Assembly (NCBI RefSeq): GCF_003633755.1
Contig: NZ_RBIL01000002.1
Location: forward strand, 992,001 to 1,056,000
From: Solirubrobacter pauli
Lineage (GTDB): Bacteria > Actinomycetota > Thermoleophilia > Solirubrobacterales > Solirubrobacteraceae
Length of the DNA stretch: 64,000 nt
Direction: 5' to 3'
How positions within the stretch are numbered: position 1 is the first letter of the stretch; the number at the start of each line of letters is the position of its first letter. Below are positions 53,966 to 61,896 of this stretch, piece by piece. The translations under genes were made by a program, and so were the position numbers. The notes under the pieces were generated by a model. That model had not been told where the DNA came from and ran no database searches. It saw only the letters and a program-made list of their open reading frames with translations.

Positions 53966-53998
53966 GGGATAACCGGATCGGTAAAAACCGAAGGAATC

Positions 53999-54691
53999 GT
54001 GCTCCGCTCGCTCCGGTACGGCGAAGCGGACCGCATCCTCCACCTGTATACCCCGGAGCGCGGTCGCGTGAGCGTGATCGCGAAAGGCGTCCGCAAGGCC
54101 AAGTCCCGCTTCGGTGGACGGCTGGAGCCGTACTTCCGCCTGGACCTCGTCCTCTACCAGGGCCGCAGCGACCTGATGACGATCACGTCGGTGGAGACGA
54201 TCGCCGCGCACCACCGGCTGCGCGAGGCGCTCGCCCCGCTCGACGGCGCCGCGCGCGCCTGCGAGGCCGTGGCGCGCATCTTCGACGACGGTGAGCCCAA
54301 TCCCGGTGTCTACCACCTGCTCGCGAACGAGCTCGCGCTCCTCGATCGCGAGCCCGCGCGCGCTGGACGCGCCAACTCGCTCGCGTTCCGCCTGAAGCTG
54401 CTGCTGGCCGCCGGCTTCGCGCCGCACCTGGCCGGGTGCGCCTCCTGCGGAGAACGCGAGCACCTGGTCGGCTTCTCCGGGGCCGCCGGCGGCGTGGTCT
54501 GCGGCGCCTGCGAAGCCAGCTCCTTCCCGCTTGATGCGGACGCGCACGCGTTCATGGTCGCGGCGCTGGGCCGGTCACTGGCCGAGACGCCCGACGCCAC
54601 GCCGCTCGCGCTCTCGCAGGCCGAGCGGGCGATCACCGACACGCTCGAGCACCACGCGCACCTGCGGCTGCGGCCCGTCGGCGCCCGCTAG
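53999..54691 (+). CDS. recO: DNA repair protein RecO (start uncertain)
   Basis: 230 residues from GTG 53999, a minimal call. An OB-fold (GIVLRSLRYGEADRILHLYT, ERGRVSVIAKGVRKAKSRFGGRLEP), helical core and zinc site (CASCGERE...CGACEAS) are intact. RecO anneals strands and loads RecA with RecR. Homologues begin about ten residues earlier, with coding in phase back to ATA 53969, but no ATG, GTG or TTG lies there, and the next standard start would overlap the glutaredoxin gene by 200 bases. The stop is shared with the LysR gene in CTAG. Confidence 0.88.
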   Translation: MLRSLRYGEADRILHLYTPERGRVSVIAKGVRKAKSRFGGRLEPYFRLDLVLYQGRSDLMTITSVETIAAHHRLREALAPLDGAARACEAVARIFDDGEPNPGVYHLLANELALLDREPARAGRANSLAFRLKLLLAAGFAPHLAGCASCGEREHLVGFSGAAGGVVCGACEASSFPLDADAHAFMVAALGRSLAETPDATPLALSQAERAITDTLEHHAHLRLRPVGAR

Positions 54692-55560
54692 CGGCGAGCG
54701 GGCTCCACGCTCAACGTCGCGATGAGGCGACGTGCGGCGGGGGAGGGGCGTCCGGCGGGCCAGAGGACGAACAGCGGCAGTGTCAATCCGCCCTCGATCG
54801 GCAGGCAGACGACGTCCGGGGGAACCGCGGCGCCCTCCGGCATCAGGTAGGCCGCGTTCTCGGCCATCAGCTCGGTGAGGATCACCCCGGTCCCGGTGAT
54901 GCGCGCCTCGACCGGCACGACGCCCGGCACACGCGCCAGCAGCAGGTCGGTGAACGGCGTGCCCGGCGGGCTCGGGACGAGCAGGCGCTCGCCCACGAGG
55001 TCGCTCGTCGAGACGGACCCACCCGTCGCGAGCCGGTGCGTGACCGGCAGGCAGCAGACCATCGTCGAGGGGCGCAGCTCGTGGGTGCTGATCGAGTCCT
55101 CGTCGAGCCCGCGTGCCCGCGTGAGCGCGATGTCGATGTCCCCGGTGCGGAGCAGCGTCCGCAGCTGGCCGGGGCGGACCTCGTGGAACGCGACGCCGAC
55201 GCGGGCGGAGTCGGCGCGCAGGGCGCGGGCGACGTCGGTCCGGTCGGCGAGGCCGATCGCGGGCGAGGCGCCGATTCGGATCGTCCCTGACAGCCCCGCC
55301 TCGACGTCCCTCACCTCCGCGAAGGCGACCTCGGCGCGCGCCAGCAGATCCCGCGCGGAAGCGAGCAGCGTGCTGCCCGCCGGCGTCAGCCGCACCTCAC
55401 GGGTGGTCCGCTCCAGCAGCACCACGCCGAGCTCGTCCTCGAGCGCGCGCACCGCCTTCGACGTCGCCTGCTGGCTCAGCCCCAGCTCCTCGGCCGCCCG
55501 CGTGAAGCTCAGCGCCTCCGCGACGGCCGCGAACGTCCGCAGCTGGGACAACTCAGGCAT
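54688..55560 (-). CDS. LysR family transcriptional regulator
   Basis: 290 residues. An N-terminal winged helix (LSQLRTFAAVAEALSFTRAAEELGLSQQATSKAVRALEDELG) is described here by its ends at residues 4 and 45, followed by the linker helix and a periplasmic-binding-like effector domain (90-290). It faces away from an SDR gene at 55663 with a LysR-type palindrome between them, the usual arrangement for control of a neighbour. The effector is unknown. Confidence 0.9.
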   Translation of the reverse strand: MPELSQLRTFAAVAEALSFTRAAEELGLSQQATSKAVRALEDELGVVLLERTTREVRLTPAGSTLLASARDLLARAEVAFAEVRDVEAGLSGTIRIGASPAIGLADRTDVARALRADSARVGVAFHEVRPGQLRTLLRTGDIDIALTRARGLDEDSISTHELRPSTMVCCLPVTHRLATGGSVSTSDLVGERLLVPSPPGTPFTDLLLARVPGVVPVEARITGTGVILTELMAENAAYLMPEGAAVPPDVVCLPIEGGLTLPLFVLWPAGRPSPAARRLIATLSVEPARR

Positions 55561-55596
55561 TCACCACCGCCGGTGGGAGCTTCACACCCACGCGTT

Positions 55597-55615
55597 GTTG
55601 GGAATCCGGGCCAAC
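55597..55615. promoter_or_regulatory. LysR-type operator
   Basis: GTTGG-N9-CCAAC, a perfect interrupted palindrome matching T-N11-A, 37 bases from the LysR start and 48 bases before the SDR ATG. Confidence 0.65.
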
Positions 55616-55662
55616 GAGGGCATCATGGCAGTCACTCCTTCCCTCTGACCACGAGGTTCCAG

Positions 55663-56412
55663 ATGACTCCTTCCGCTCCCGGCGGCGCGTCGGCCCCTGC
55701 CCGCGTCGCGATCGTCACCGGCGGCTCCCGCGGCATCGGGCGCGCCGTCGTCTCCCGACTCGCCGCCGACGGCTACAAGGTCGTCGTCGGCTACGCCGGC
55801 AACGCCGATGAGGCCGAGGCCGCCGTACGCGAGGCCGGCGACGCCATCGCCGTGCAGGCCGACGTCGCCGACGAAGCCGCCGTCACCGCGCTGTTCGACG
55901 CTGCCGAGCAGGCCTTCGGGGGCGTGGACGTGGTCGTCCACGCCGCGGGCCGGATGACGCTGTCACCCATCGCCGACCTCGACCTGGACGAGCTCGACGC
56001 GCTGCACCGCACGAACATCCGCGGCACCTTCGTGGTCGCCCAGCAGGCCGTCCGACGCCTGCGCGAAGGGGGCGCGCTGATCACCTTCTCGAGCTCGGTG
56101 ATCGCGCTCGCGTTCCCGGGGTACGCCGCGTACGCCGCCAGCAAGGGTGCCGTGGAGGCGATGACGCTGGTGCTCGCACGCGAGCTCCGCGGCCGCGACG
56201 TGACCGTCAACACGGTCGCGCCCGGGCCGACCGCCACGGCGCTGTTCCTGGAGGCCAACGACGAGGAGACCATCGCGCAGCGGGCGAAGCAGCCGCCGCT
56301 GGAGCGCCTCGGCACGCCGGAGGACATCGCGGGCGTCGTCGCCTTCCTGGCGGGTCCGGAAGGACACTGGGTCAACGGCCAGATCCTGCGGGCGAACGGG
56401 GGGATCATCTGA
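55663..56412 (+). CDS. SDR family oxidoreductase, LysR-linked
   Basis: 249 residues from ATG 55663. Classical SDR with TGGSRGIGRAVVSRLAADG, VVHAAGRM (NNAG position), SSSVIALAFPGYAAYAASKGA (Ser, Tyr, Lys) and NTVAPGPTATALF, closing VNGQILRANGGII. This branch acts on small polyols, sugars or quinone-like substrates; no one substrate is certain. The LysR box upstream suggests induction by a ligand of the divergent regulator. Confidence 0.9.
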   Translation: MTPSAPGGASAPARVAIVTGGSRGIGRAVVSRLAADGYKVVVGYAGNADEAEAAVREAGDAIAVQADVADEAAVTALFDAAEQAFGGVDVVVHAAGRMTLSPIADLDLDELDALHRTNIRGTFVVAQQAVRRLREGGALITFSSSVIALAFPGYAAYAASKGAVEAMTLVLARELRGRDVTVNTVAPGPTATALFLEANDEETIAQRAKQPPLERLGTPEDIAGVVAFLAGPEGHWVNGQILRANGGII

Positions 56413-56565
56413 TGCCGCGAGCCGGAAGTTCGCGCGTGCATAGCGGGCCCGATCGTCGTGGCTGGGGTCGCTGGTGATCTCGCGCATACTGGTGGTACGT
56501 GAGGGATCGCCGGCGGCCGCCAGGCGCGGCGAGACGCGCGCTAGGCGCCCGCGAACTTCGGGGTC

Positions 56566-57441
56566 GTGGCACTGATGGACGTCCTCGTCACCGGCGCGTC
56601 CAGCGGCTTCGGCGCGCTCACCGTCCGCGCGCTCGCCGCGCGCGGGCACACCGTCTTCGCCGGCATGCGTGACCTCCAGCACCGCAACGCGGCCGCCGCG
56701 GCCGCGTTGCGCGACGAGCCCGGCGACCTCCGAGCCGTCGAGCTCGACGTCACCGACCAGGGCTCCGTCGACGCGGCCGTCGACGGGATCGAGCATCTCG
56801 ACGCGGTCGTGCACAACGCCGGGCACATGGTGCTCGGCCCCGCGGAGGCGTTCACGCCCGAGCAGTGGGTGGAGCTGTACGACGTCAACGTCGTCGGCAC
56901 GCAGCGGGTGAACCGCGCCGTGCTCCCGCGACTGCGCGAGCAGGGCAGCGGCCTGCTGGTCTGGGTCGGCAGCTCGAGCACCCGCGGCGGCTGCCCGCCG
57001 TTCCTGGCGCCGTACTTCGCCGCCAAGGCCGCGATGGACGCTCTCGCGGTGAGCTACGCCGCCGAGGTGATCCGCTTCGGCATCGACACGACGATCGTCG
57101 TGCCGGGCGCGTTCACCTCCGGCACCAACCACTTCGCCCACGCCGGCGCTCCCGCCGACGCCGAGCGCGCCGCGGCGTACGACGAGCGCTACGGGACCTT
57201 CATGGACGAGCTCGCGCCCCGCCTGGCGAGCCTCACGCCCGCCGACGCCGACGCCGGCGCGGTCGCCGACGAGATCGCGCGCGTGGTCGACCTGCCGTTC
57301 GGCGAGCGCCCGCTGCGGACGCACGTCGACCCGTCCCGCGACGGCAGCGAGGTCGTGTCCGCCGTGGCCGACCGCATCCGCGTCGAGTTCTTCCGCCGCG
57401 CGGGCATCGACGACCTCCTCACCCCCAACGCCGCCCTCTAG
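56566..57441 (+). CDS. SDR family oxidoreductase (extended C-terminus)
   Basis: 291 residues from GTG 56566; the ATG at 56575 would remove three. TGASSGFGALTVRALAARGH, HNAGHMVLGP, SSSTRGG and YFAAKAAMDALAVSYAAE supply the SDR core. The GFG glycine motif and the last 80 residues (HVDPSRDGSEVVSAVADRIR) mark a subgroup that handles larger substrates. The end is 15 bases from a tautomerase gene, so the two form an operon. The region 56413-56565 upstream shows no further gene. Confidence 0.87.
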   Translation: MALMDVLVTGASSGFGALTVRALAARGHTVFAGMRDLQHRNAAAAAALRDEPGDLRAVELDVTDQGSVDAAVDGIEHLDAVVHNAGHMVLGPAEAFTPEQWVELYDVNVVGTQRVNRAVLPRLREQGSGLLVWVGSSSTRGGCPPFLAPYFAAKAAMDALAVSYAAEVIRFGIDTTIVVPGAFTSGTNHFAHAGAPADAERAAAYDERYGTFMDELAPRLASLTPADADAGAVADEIARVVDLPFGERPLRTHVDPSRDGSEVVSAVADRIRVEFFRRAGIDDLLTPNAAL

Positions 57442-57456
57442 ATCGGAGAACCGACC

Positions 57457-57663
57457 ATGCCCTTCGCCAACTTCAAGGTGCCCGCCGGCACGCTCTCGGC
57501 CGAGCAGAAGCAGACGATCGTCGCCCGCACGACCGACCTCTACGTCGAGCTCTACGGCGAACGCGCCCGCCCGAACACGATGGTCCTCGTCGACGAGGTC
57601 GTGGACGGCGGCTGGGGGATCGGGGGCGGCGTGCTCACGCTCGCGGATCTCACCGAGCACTGA
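57457..57663 (+). CDS. 4-oxalocrotonate tautomerase family protein
   Basis: 68 residues starting Met-Pro; Pro becomes the N-terminal catalytic base after Met removal. LSAEQKQTIVARTTDLYVELYGE and PNTMVLVDEV fit the family beta-alpha-beta fold, with VDGGWGIGGGVLT at the tail. It tautomerises 2-hydroxy-dienoates or similar enols. Linked with two SDR enzymes it could serve degradation of an aromatic or cyclic compound (inference). Confidence 0.9.
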   Translation: MPFANFKVPAGTLSAEQKQTIVARTTDLYVELYGERARPNTMVLVDEVVDGGWGIGGGVLTLADLTEH

Positions 57664-57675
57664 CCTGACCGGAGA

Positions 57676-57717
57676 AGCGGCCCCGTTTCGCGCCATCTGC
57701 GAACGAACGGGGCCGCT
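57676..57717. terminator. Long hairpin terminator
   Basis: AGCGGCCCCGTT at 57676-57687 and its exact complement at 57706-57717, with an inner TTCGC/GCGAA pairing. It follows the tautomerase stop by 12 bases. Confidence 0.75.
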
Positions 57718-57742
57718 GGCACGTTTGTCCGGCCGTGCCATA

Positions 57743-57748
57743 TAGGCT
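57743..57748 (+). promoter_or_regulatory. -10 box TAGGCT, leaderless geometry
   Basis: TAGGCT ends 8 bases before the ATG at 57757. Confidence 0.5.
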
Positions 57749-57756
57749 CCGAGCCG

Positions 57757-58149
57757 ATGAGTCGGTTCCGTGTTGCGCTCGCCCTGCTGGCCACCGGGGT
57801 GGCCACCACCGTCGTTCCCGCCACCGCCGATGCGGCCTTGCGGACCTTCCGCTCGCCCTCCGGCAACCTCGGCTGCCAGTTCTACTCCGACGTGGACGTG
57901 TCGCGCCAGGTCCGCTGTGAGTGGAAGGGCGGCAACGACCGGGCCATGGTGCTCGACGAGACCCGCAAGGGCAAGCGCATCCGCATCACCGACACGGTGT
58001 TCGACCCGGGCGCCAAGCCGCTCGCGTACGGCAAGAGCACGACCTTCGGGCGCCTGCGGTGCACCTCGCGCCGGTCCGGCATCACGTGCAAGAGCCTGCG
58101 CTCGAACCACGGCTTCACCGTCTCCGTCCAGAAACAGCGGGTGTTCTGA
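57757..58149 (+). CDS. Secreted DUF6636-like protein
   Basis: 130 residues. The signal peptide (about 1-27) ends ATADAA. The mature protein opens RTFRSPSGNLGCQFY, the conserved FxSPSGNIxC motif of this actinobacterial family, and has four Cys in two likely disulfides (GC/RCEW, RCTSR/TCKS). Function is unknown; it is probably released or wall-bound. The gene ends 3 bases before ppdK, so read-through is likely. Confidence 0.82.
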   Translation: MSRFRVALALLATGVATTVVPATADAALRTFRSPSGNLGCQFYSDVDVSRQVRCEWKGGNDRAMVLDETRKGKRIRITDTVFDPGAKPLAYGKSTTFGRLRCTSRRSGITCKSLRSNHGFTVSVQKQRVF

Positions 58150-58152
58150 ACC

Positions 58153-60831
58153 ATGGCCGACGAGCAGAAATGGGTCTACGACTTCGCCGAAGGCTCCAAG
58201 GACATGCGGGAGCTCCTCGGCGGCAAGGGCGCCAACGTGGCCGAGATGACGCGCGTGCTCGGCGCGGACCGCGTGCCGGCGGGCTTCACGATCACGACCG
58301 AGGCGTGCGTCGCCTACATGCAGGCCGGGCAGGAAGAGCCCGACGGCATGGCGGCTCAGGTCGCCGACGCGCTCGAGCGGCTGCAGGAGCACACCGGCAA
58401 GCGGCTGGGCGACGATGACGACCCGCTGCTCGTCAGCGTGCGCTCCGGCGCCCGTGAGTCCATGCCGGGCATGCTCGACACCGTCCTGAACCTGGGGATG
58501 AACGACACCTCCGTGGAAGGCCTGGCCAAGGCGACGGACAACGAGCGGTTCGCGTGGGACTCCTACCGGCGGTTCGTGCAGATGTTCGGCAACGTCTCCC
58601 GGGGCATCGACGGCGAGGCGTTCGAGCAGGCGATCGCCGAGGTCAAGTCCGACCGTGGCGTCGAAGAGGACACCGAGCTCGACACCGACGCGCTCAAGGA
58701 GCTGACCGACCGCTTCAAGGCGCTCTACTCCGAGCACACGGGCGAGGACTTCCCGCAGGACCCGCAGGAGCAGCTGCGGCTCGCGATCCGTGCCGTGTTC
58801 GACTCCTGGACCGGCGACCGGGCGCGGGAGTACCGGCGCATCAACCGGATCCCCGACGACTGGGGCACCGCCGTCAACGTCCAGCAGATGGTGTTCGGCA
58901 ACAAGGGCGACACGTCGGGGTCCGGCGTGGCCTTCAGTCGCGACGAGGTGACGGGCGCACCCGAGCCGAGCGGCGACTTCCTGCCGAACGCGCAGGGTGA
59001 GGACGTCGTCTCCGGCGCGCGCACACCGCGCGACATCGCCGAGATGAAGGACTGGTTGCCGGACGCGTACGAGCAGCTGATGGAGATCCTCAAGACGCTC
59101 GAGCAGCACTACGGGGACATGCAGGACACCGAGTTCACGGTGGAGGACGGGCAGCTCTACATGCTGCAGACGCGCGACGCCAAGCGGCCGGCCCAGGCCG
59201 CGGTGCGCTTCGCGCGCGACGCCGTCGACGAAGGGCTGCTCGACCGCGAGCAGGCGCTGATGACCGTCGACGCCGACATGCTCACCGCCCTGCTGGTCGA
59301 GACCTTCGACCCCAAGGCCGACTACGAGGTCATCGCCACAGGTGTGCCCGCCGCGCCCGGCGGGGCCAAGGGCGAGGTCGTCTTCACCGCCGCCGACGCC
59401 GTCAGCGCCGCCGACGAGGGCCGCGCCGTCGTGCTCGTCCGGCCGGACACGAACGCCAACGACGTCGCCGGCTTCCACGCCGCCAAGGGCATCCTCACCA
59501 GCCTCGGTGGCAAGGCGAGCCACGCGGCGCTCGTCGCCCGCGGCATGGGCGTGCCGTGCGTCACCGCCGCCTCGGAGCTGAAGATCAGCCTCGAGGACAA
59601 GTGCATCCGCGTCGGCGACCGCACGATCGGCGAGGGCGACTTCATCGCCATCAACGGCACCAACGGCGAGGTCACGCTCGACGACGTCCCGCTCGTCGAC
59701 CCGAAGGAGGATCCGGCCTTCGACGAGATCCTCAAGGCGTTCGAGACCGTGCTGGGCTGGGCGGACGACACGCGCCGGCTCGGTGTGCGCACGAACGCGG
59801 ACACGCCGACCGACGCGCGGAAGGCGCGGGAGCTGGGTGCGGAGGGCATCGGCCTGTGCCGGACCGAGCACATGTTCATGGCCGAGGACCGCCAGCCGAA
59901 GATGCGGCGGATGATCATGGCGGGGACGCGGGAGGCGCGCAAGGACGCGCTCGAGCAGCTGCTGCCTTTGCAGCAGGAGGACTTCGAAGGGCTGTTCGAG
60001 GCGATGAAGGGCCTGCCGGTGACGATCCGGCTGCTGGACCCGCCGCTGCACGAGTTCCTTCCCGACCTGCCGGACCTGGCGGCGCAGGTGGAGCGCGCGC
60101 GGATTGAATGCACGGACGACCTCGAGGAGCTCGAGGAGCTGCTCGAGACGACGGAGCGGATCTCGGAGGAGAACCCGATGCTCGGCACGCGCGGGTGCCG
60201 GCTGGGGATCCTCTACCCCGAGATCTACGAGATGCAGGTCCACGCCATCCTGCGGGCGGCGAAGGCGATGGACGAGCCGCCGCACCCGGAGATCATGATC
60301 CCGCTCGTGGACTACGAGCACGAGATCGAGCTCATGCGGGAGCTCGTGGTCCGGATCGGGAACGACGAAGGGCTGCATGAGGGAGAGGACTACACGGTCG
60401 GAACCATGATCGAGCTCCCCCGAGCGTGTTTTGTTGCAGATCGCATCGCAAAATTTGCAGACTTCTTCTCTTTCGGCACGAATGACCTGACCCAGACGGC
60501 GCTCGGGTTCTCCCGCGACGATGTCGAGTCGAAGTTCGTGCCGGTCTACATGGAGCAGAAGATCATCGACCGGTCGCCGTTCGAGACGATCGACAAGCCG
60601 GGAGTCGGCTGGCTCGTGCGGCTCGCGGCGTGGGTCGGGCGCGAGGCGCGTCCCGACCTCAAGCTCGGCATCTGCGGCGAGCACGGGGGCGACCCCGATT
60701 CGATCGAGTTCTTCCACATGGCGGGGCTCGACTACGTGTCGTGCTCGCCGTTCCGGGTGCCGATCGCGCGGGTCGCCGCCGCCCAGGCGGCGATCATCCA
60801 TGCGCACGATCGGTCATGGGCTGACGCGTAA
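58153..60831 (+). CDS. ppdK: Pyruvate, phosphate dikinase
   Basis: 892 residues, full length. The N-terminal ATP-grasp domain (LLGGKGANVAEMTRVLG, SVRSGARESMPGMLDTVLNLG) is followed by the phosphohistidine domain with GGKASHAALVARGMGVPCV (His near 459). The PEP/pyruvate domain carries LCRTEHMFM, GTNDLTQTALGFSRDD and the catalytic Cys in GICGEHGGDP. It interconverts pyruvate, ATP and Pi with PEP, AMP and PPi. The stretch around 60421-60480 has unusually AT-rich codons for this genome, though the protein is unchanged there. Confidence 0.95.
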   Translation: MADEQKWVYDFAEGSKDMRELLGGKGANVAEMTRVLGADRVPAGFTITTEACVAYMQAGQEEPDGMAAQVADALERLQEHTGKRLGDDDDPLLVSVRSGARESMPGMLDTVLNLGMNDTSVEGLAKATDNERFAWDSYRRFVQMFGNVSRGIDGEAFEQAIAEVKSDRGVEEDTELDTDALKELTDRFKALYSEHTGEDFPQDPQEQLRLAIRAVFDSWTGDRAREYRRINRIPDDWGTAVNVQQMVFGNKGDTSGSGVAFSRDEVTGAPEPSGDFLPNAQGEDVVSGARTPRDIAEMKDWLPDAYEQLMEILKTLEQHYGDMQDTEFTVEDGQLYMLQTRDAKRPAQAAVRFARDAVDEGLLDREQALMTVDADMLTALLVETFDPKADYEVIATGVPAAPGGAKGEVVFTAADAVSAADEGRAVVLVRPDTNANDVAGFHAAKGILTSLGGKASHAALVARGMGVPCVTAASELKISLEDKCIRVGDRTIGEGDFIAINGTNGEVTLDDVPLVDPKEDPAFDEILKAFETVLGWADDTRRLGVRTNADTPTDARKARELGAEGIGLCRTEHMFMAEDRQPKMRRMIMAGTREARKDALEQLLPLQQEDFEGLFEAMKGLPVTIRLLDPPLHEFLPDLPDLAAQVERARIECTDDLEELEELLETTERISEENPMLGTRGCRLGILYPEIYEMQVHAILRAAKAMDEPPHPEIMIPLVDYEHEIELMRELVVRIGNDEGLHEGEDYTVGTMIELPRACFVADRIAKFADFFSFGTNDLTQTALGFSRDDVESKFVPVYMEQKIIDRSPFETIDKPGVGWLVRLAAWVGREARPDLKLGICGEHGGDPDSIEFFHMAGLDYVSCSPFRVPIARVAAAQAAIIHAHDRSWADA

Positions 60832-60891
60832 TCGCAAAGAATGTGTGCCGACTTCGCGCAGTCGGCCGGCGATGTCCTCGGGGGCGTCAGA

Positions 60892-61896
60892 ATGGGAAGG
60901 GTGAGCGCGCCGACCGTCAGTGATTTCGCCTCCGCCCAGCAGGAGCGTGAGGCCGCGTGGCTGTCCCCGCTCGCCGCGCGGTCGTATCCCGCCGTGCGCG
61001 AGCGCGCCGAAGCGGACGCGCCGCTGCGCACGCCGTTCCAGCGCGACCGCGACCGGATCGTGCACTCGAAGGCGTTCCGGCGGCTCAAGCACAAGACGCA
61101 GGTGTTCGTCTCGCCCGAAGGCGACCACTTCCGCACGCGGCTCACCCACACGCTCGAGGTGACCGGGATCAGCCGCACGGTCGCGCGGGCACTGCGCCTG
61201 AACGAGGACCTGACGGAGGCGATCGGGCTCGGGCACGACGTCGGGCACCCGCCGTTCGGGCACATCGGCGAGGACGTGCTGGACCGCGCAGGGCGCGAGC
61301 GCTTCGGGCGAGGGTTCCGGCACAACGAGCACTCGCTGCGCGTGGTGTCGGTCCTGGAGGGCCTGAACCTGACCGAGCCGGTGCGCGACGGGATCCTGCG
61401 CCACTCCAGCGGGGCGGGGGAGCCGGCGACGCTCGAAGGCAAGATCGTCCGGCTCGTCGACCGGATCGCGTACATCAACCACGACATCGACGACGCGGTG
61501 CGTGCGGGCGTGCTGCTCGCGACGGACCTGCCGGCGCGCGAGATCGCCATCCTCGGGCCGACGGGTCCGGCGCGGATCGACACGCTGGTGAACGATCTGG
61601 TGTCGCACTCGGAGGCGGCGGGGGACATCGTGCAGGGCGAGGAGATCGGCCGCGCGATGTACTCGTTGCGCTCGTTCATGTTCGAGCGCGTCTATCTCGG
61701 TCCGGCGCAGCGTGAGCAGGCCAAGCGGGTCGAGCGCGTGCTGCGAGGGCTCTTCGACTGGTACTGCGAGCACCCGGACGAGCTGCCGCCGGGGGAGATG
61801 CCGGACCGTGTGATCGACTATCTGGCGGGGATGACCGACCGGTTCGCCATCCGGGCCTGGAGCGAGCGCTTCGTCCCGTCGGGCCTGGCGGCCTGA
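60892..61896 (+). CDS. dgt: dGTP triphosphohydrolase-like HD protein
   Basis: 334 residues from ATG 60892; ATG 60841 and GTG 60901 are also possible. The HD metal site is complete: RLTHTLEV (His), LGHDVGHPPFGHIGE (His-Asp) and VDRIAYINHDIDD (Asp). TPFQRDRDRIVHSKAFRRLKHKTQVF is the family start. It hydrolyses dNTPs to nucleoside and triphosphate. The dgt-dnaG order is standard in actinobacteria, and the stop overlaps the dnaG ATG. Confidence 0.93.
   Translation: MGRVSAPTVSDFASAQQEREAAWLSPLAARSYPAVRERAEADAPLRTPFQRDRDRIVHSKAFRRLKHKTQVFVSPEGDHFRTRLTHTLEVTGISRTVARALRLNEDLTEAIGLGHDVGHPPFGHIGEDVLDRAGRERFGRGFRHNEHSLRVVSVLEGLNLTEPVRDGILRHSSGAGEPATLEGKIVRLVDRIAYINHDIDDAVRAGVLLATDLPAREIAILGPTGPARIDTLVNDLVSHSEAAGDIVQGEEIGRAMYSLRSFMFERVYLGPAQREQAKRVERVLRGLFDWYCEHPDELPPGEMPDRVIDYLAGMTDRFAIRAWSERFVPSGLAA

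Noticed and set aside
55963-60807. A 4.8-kb open frame on the minus strand opposite the SDR genes and ppdK
   Set aside because: It is an effect of high GC at third positions; the translation is Arg/Val/Asp-rich with no domain, and the plus-strand genes are clear.
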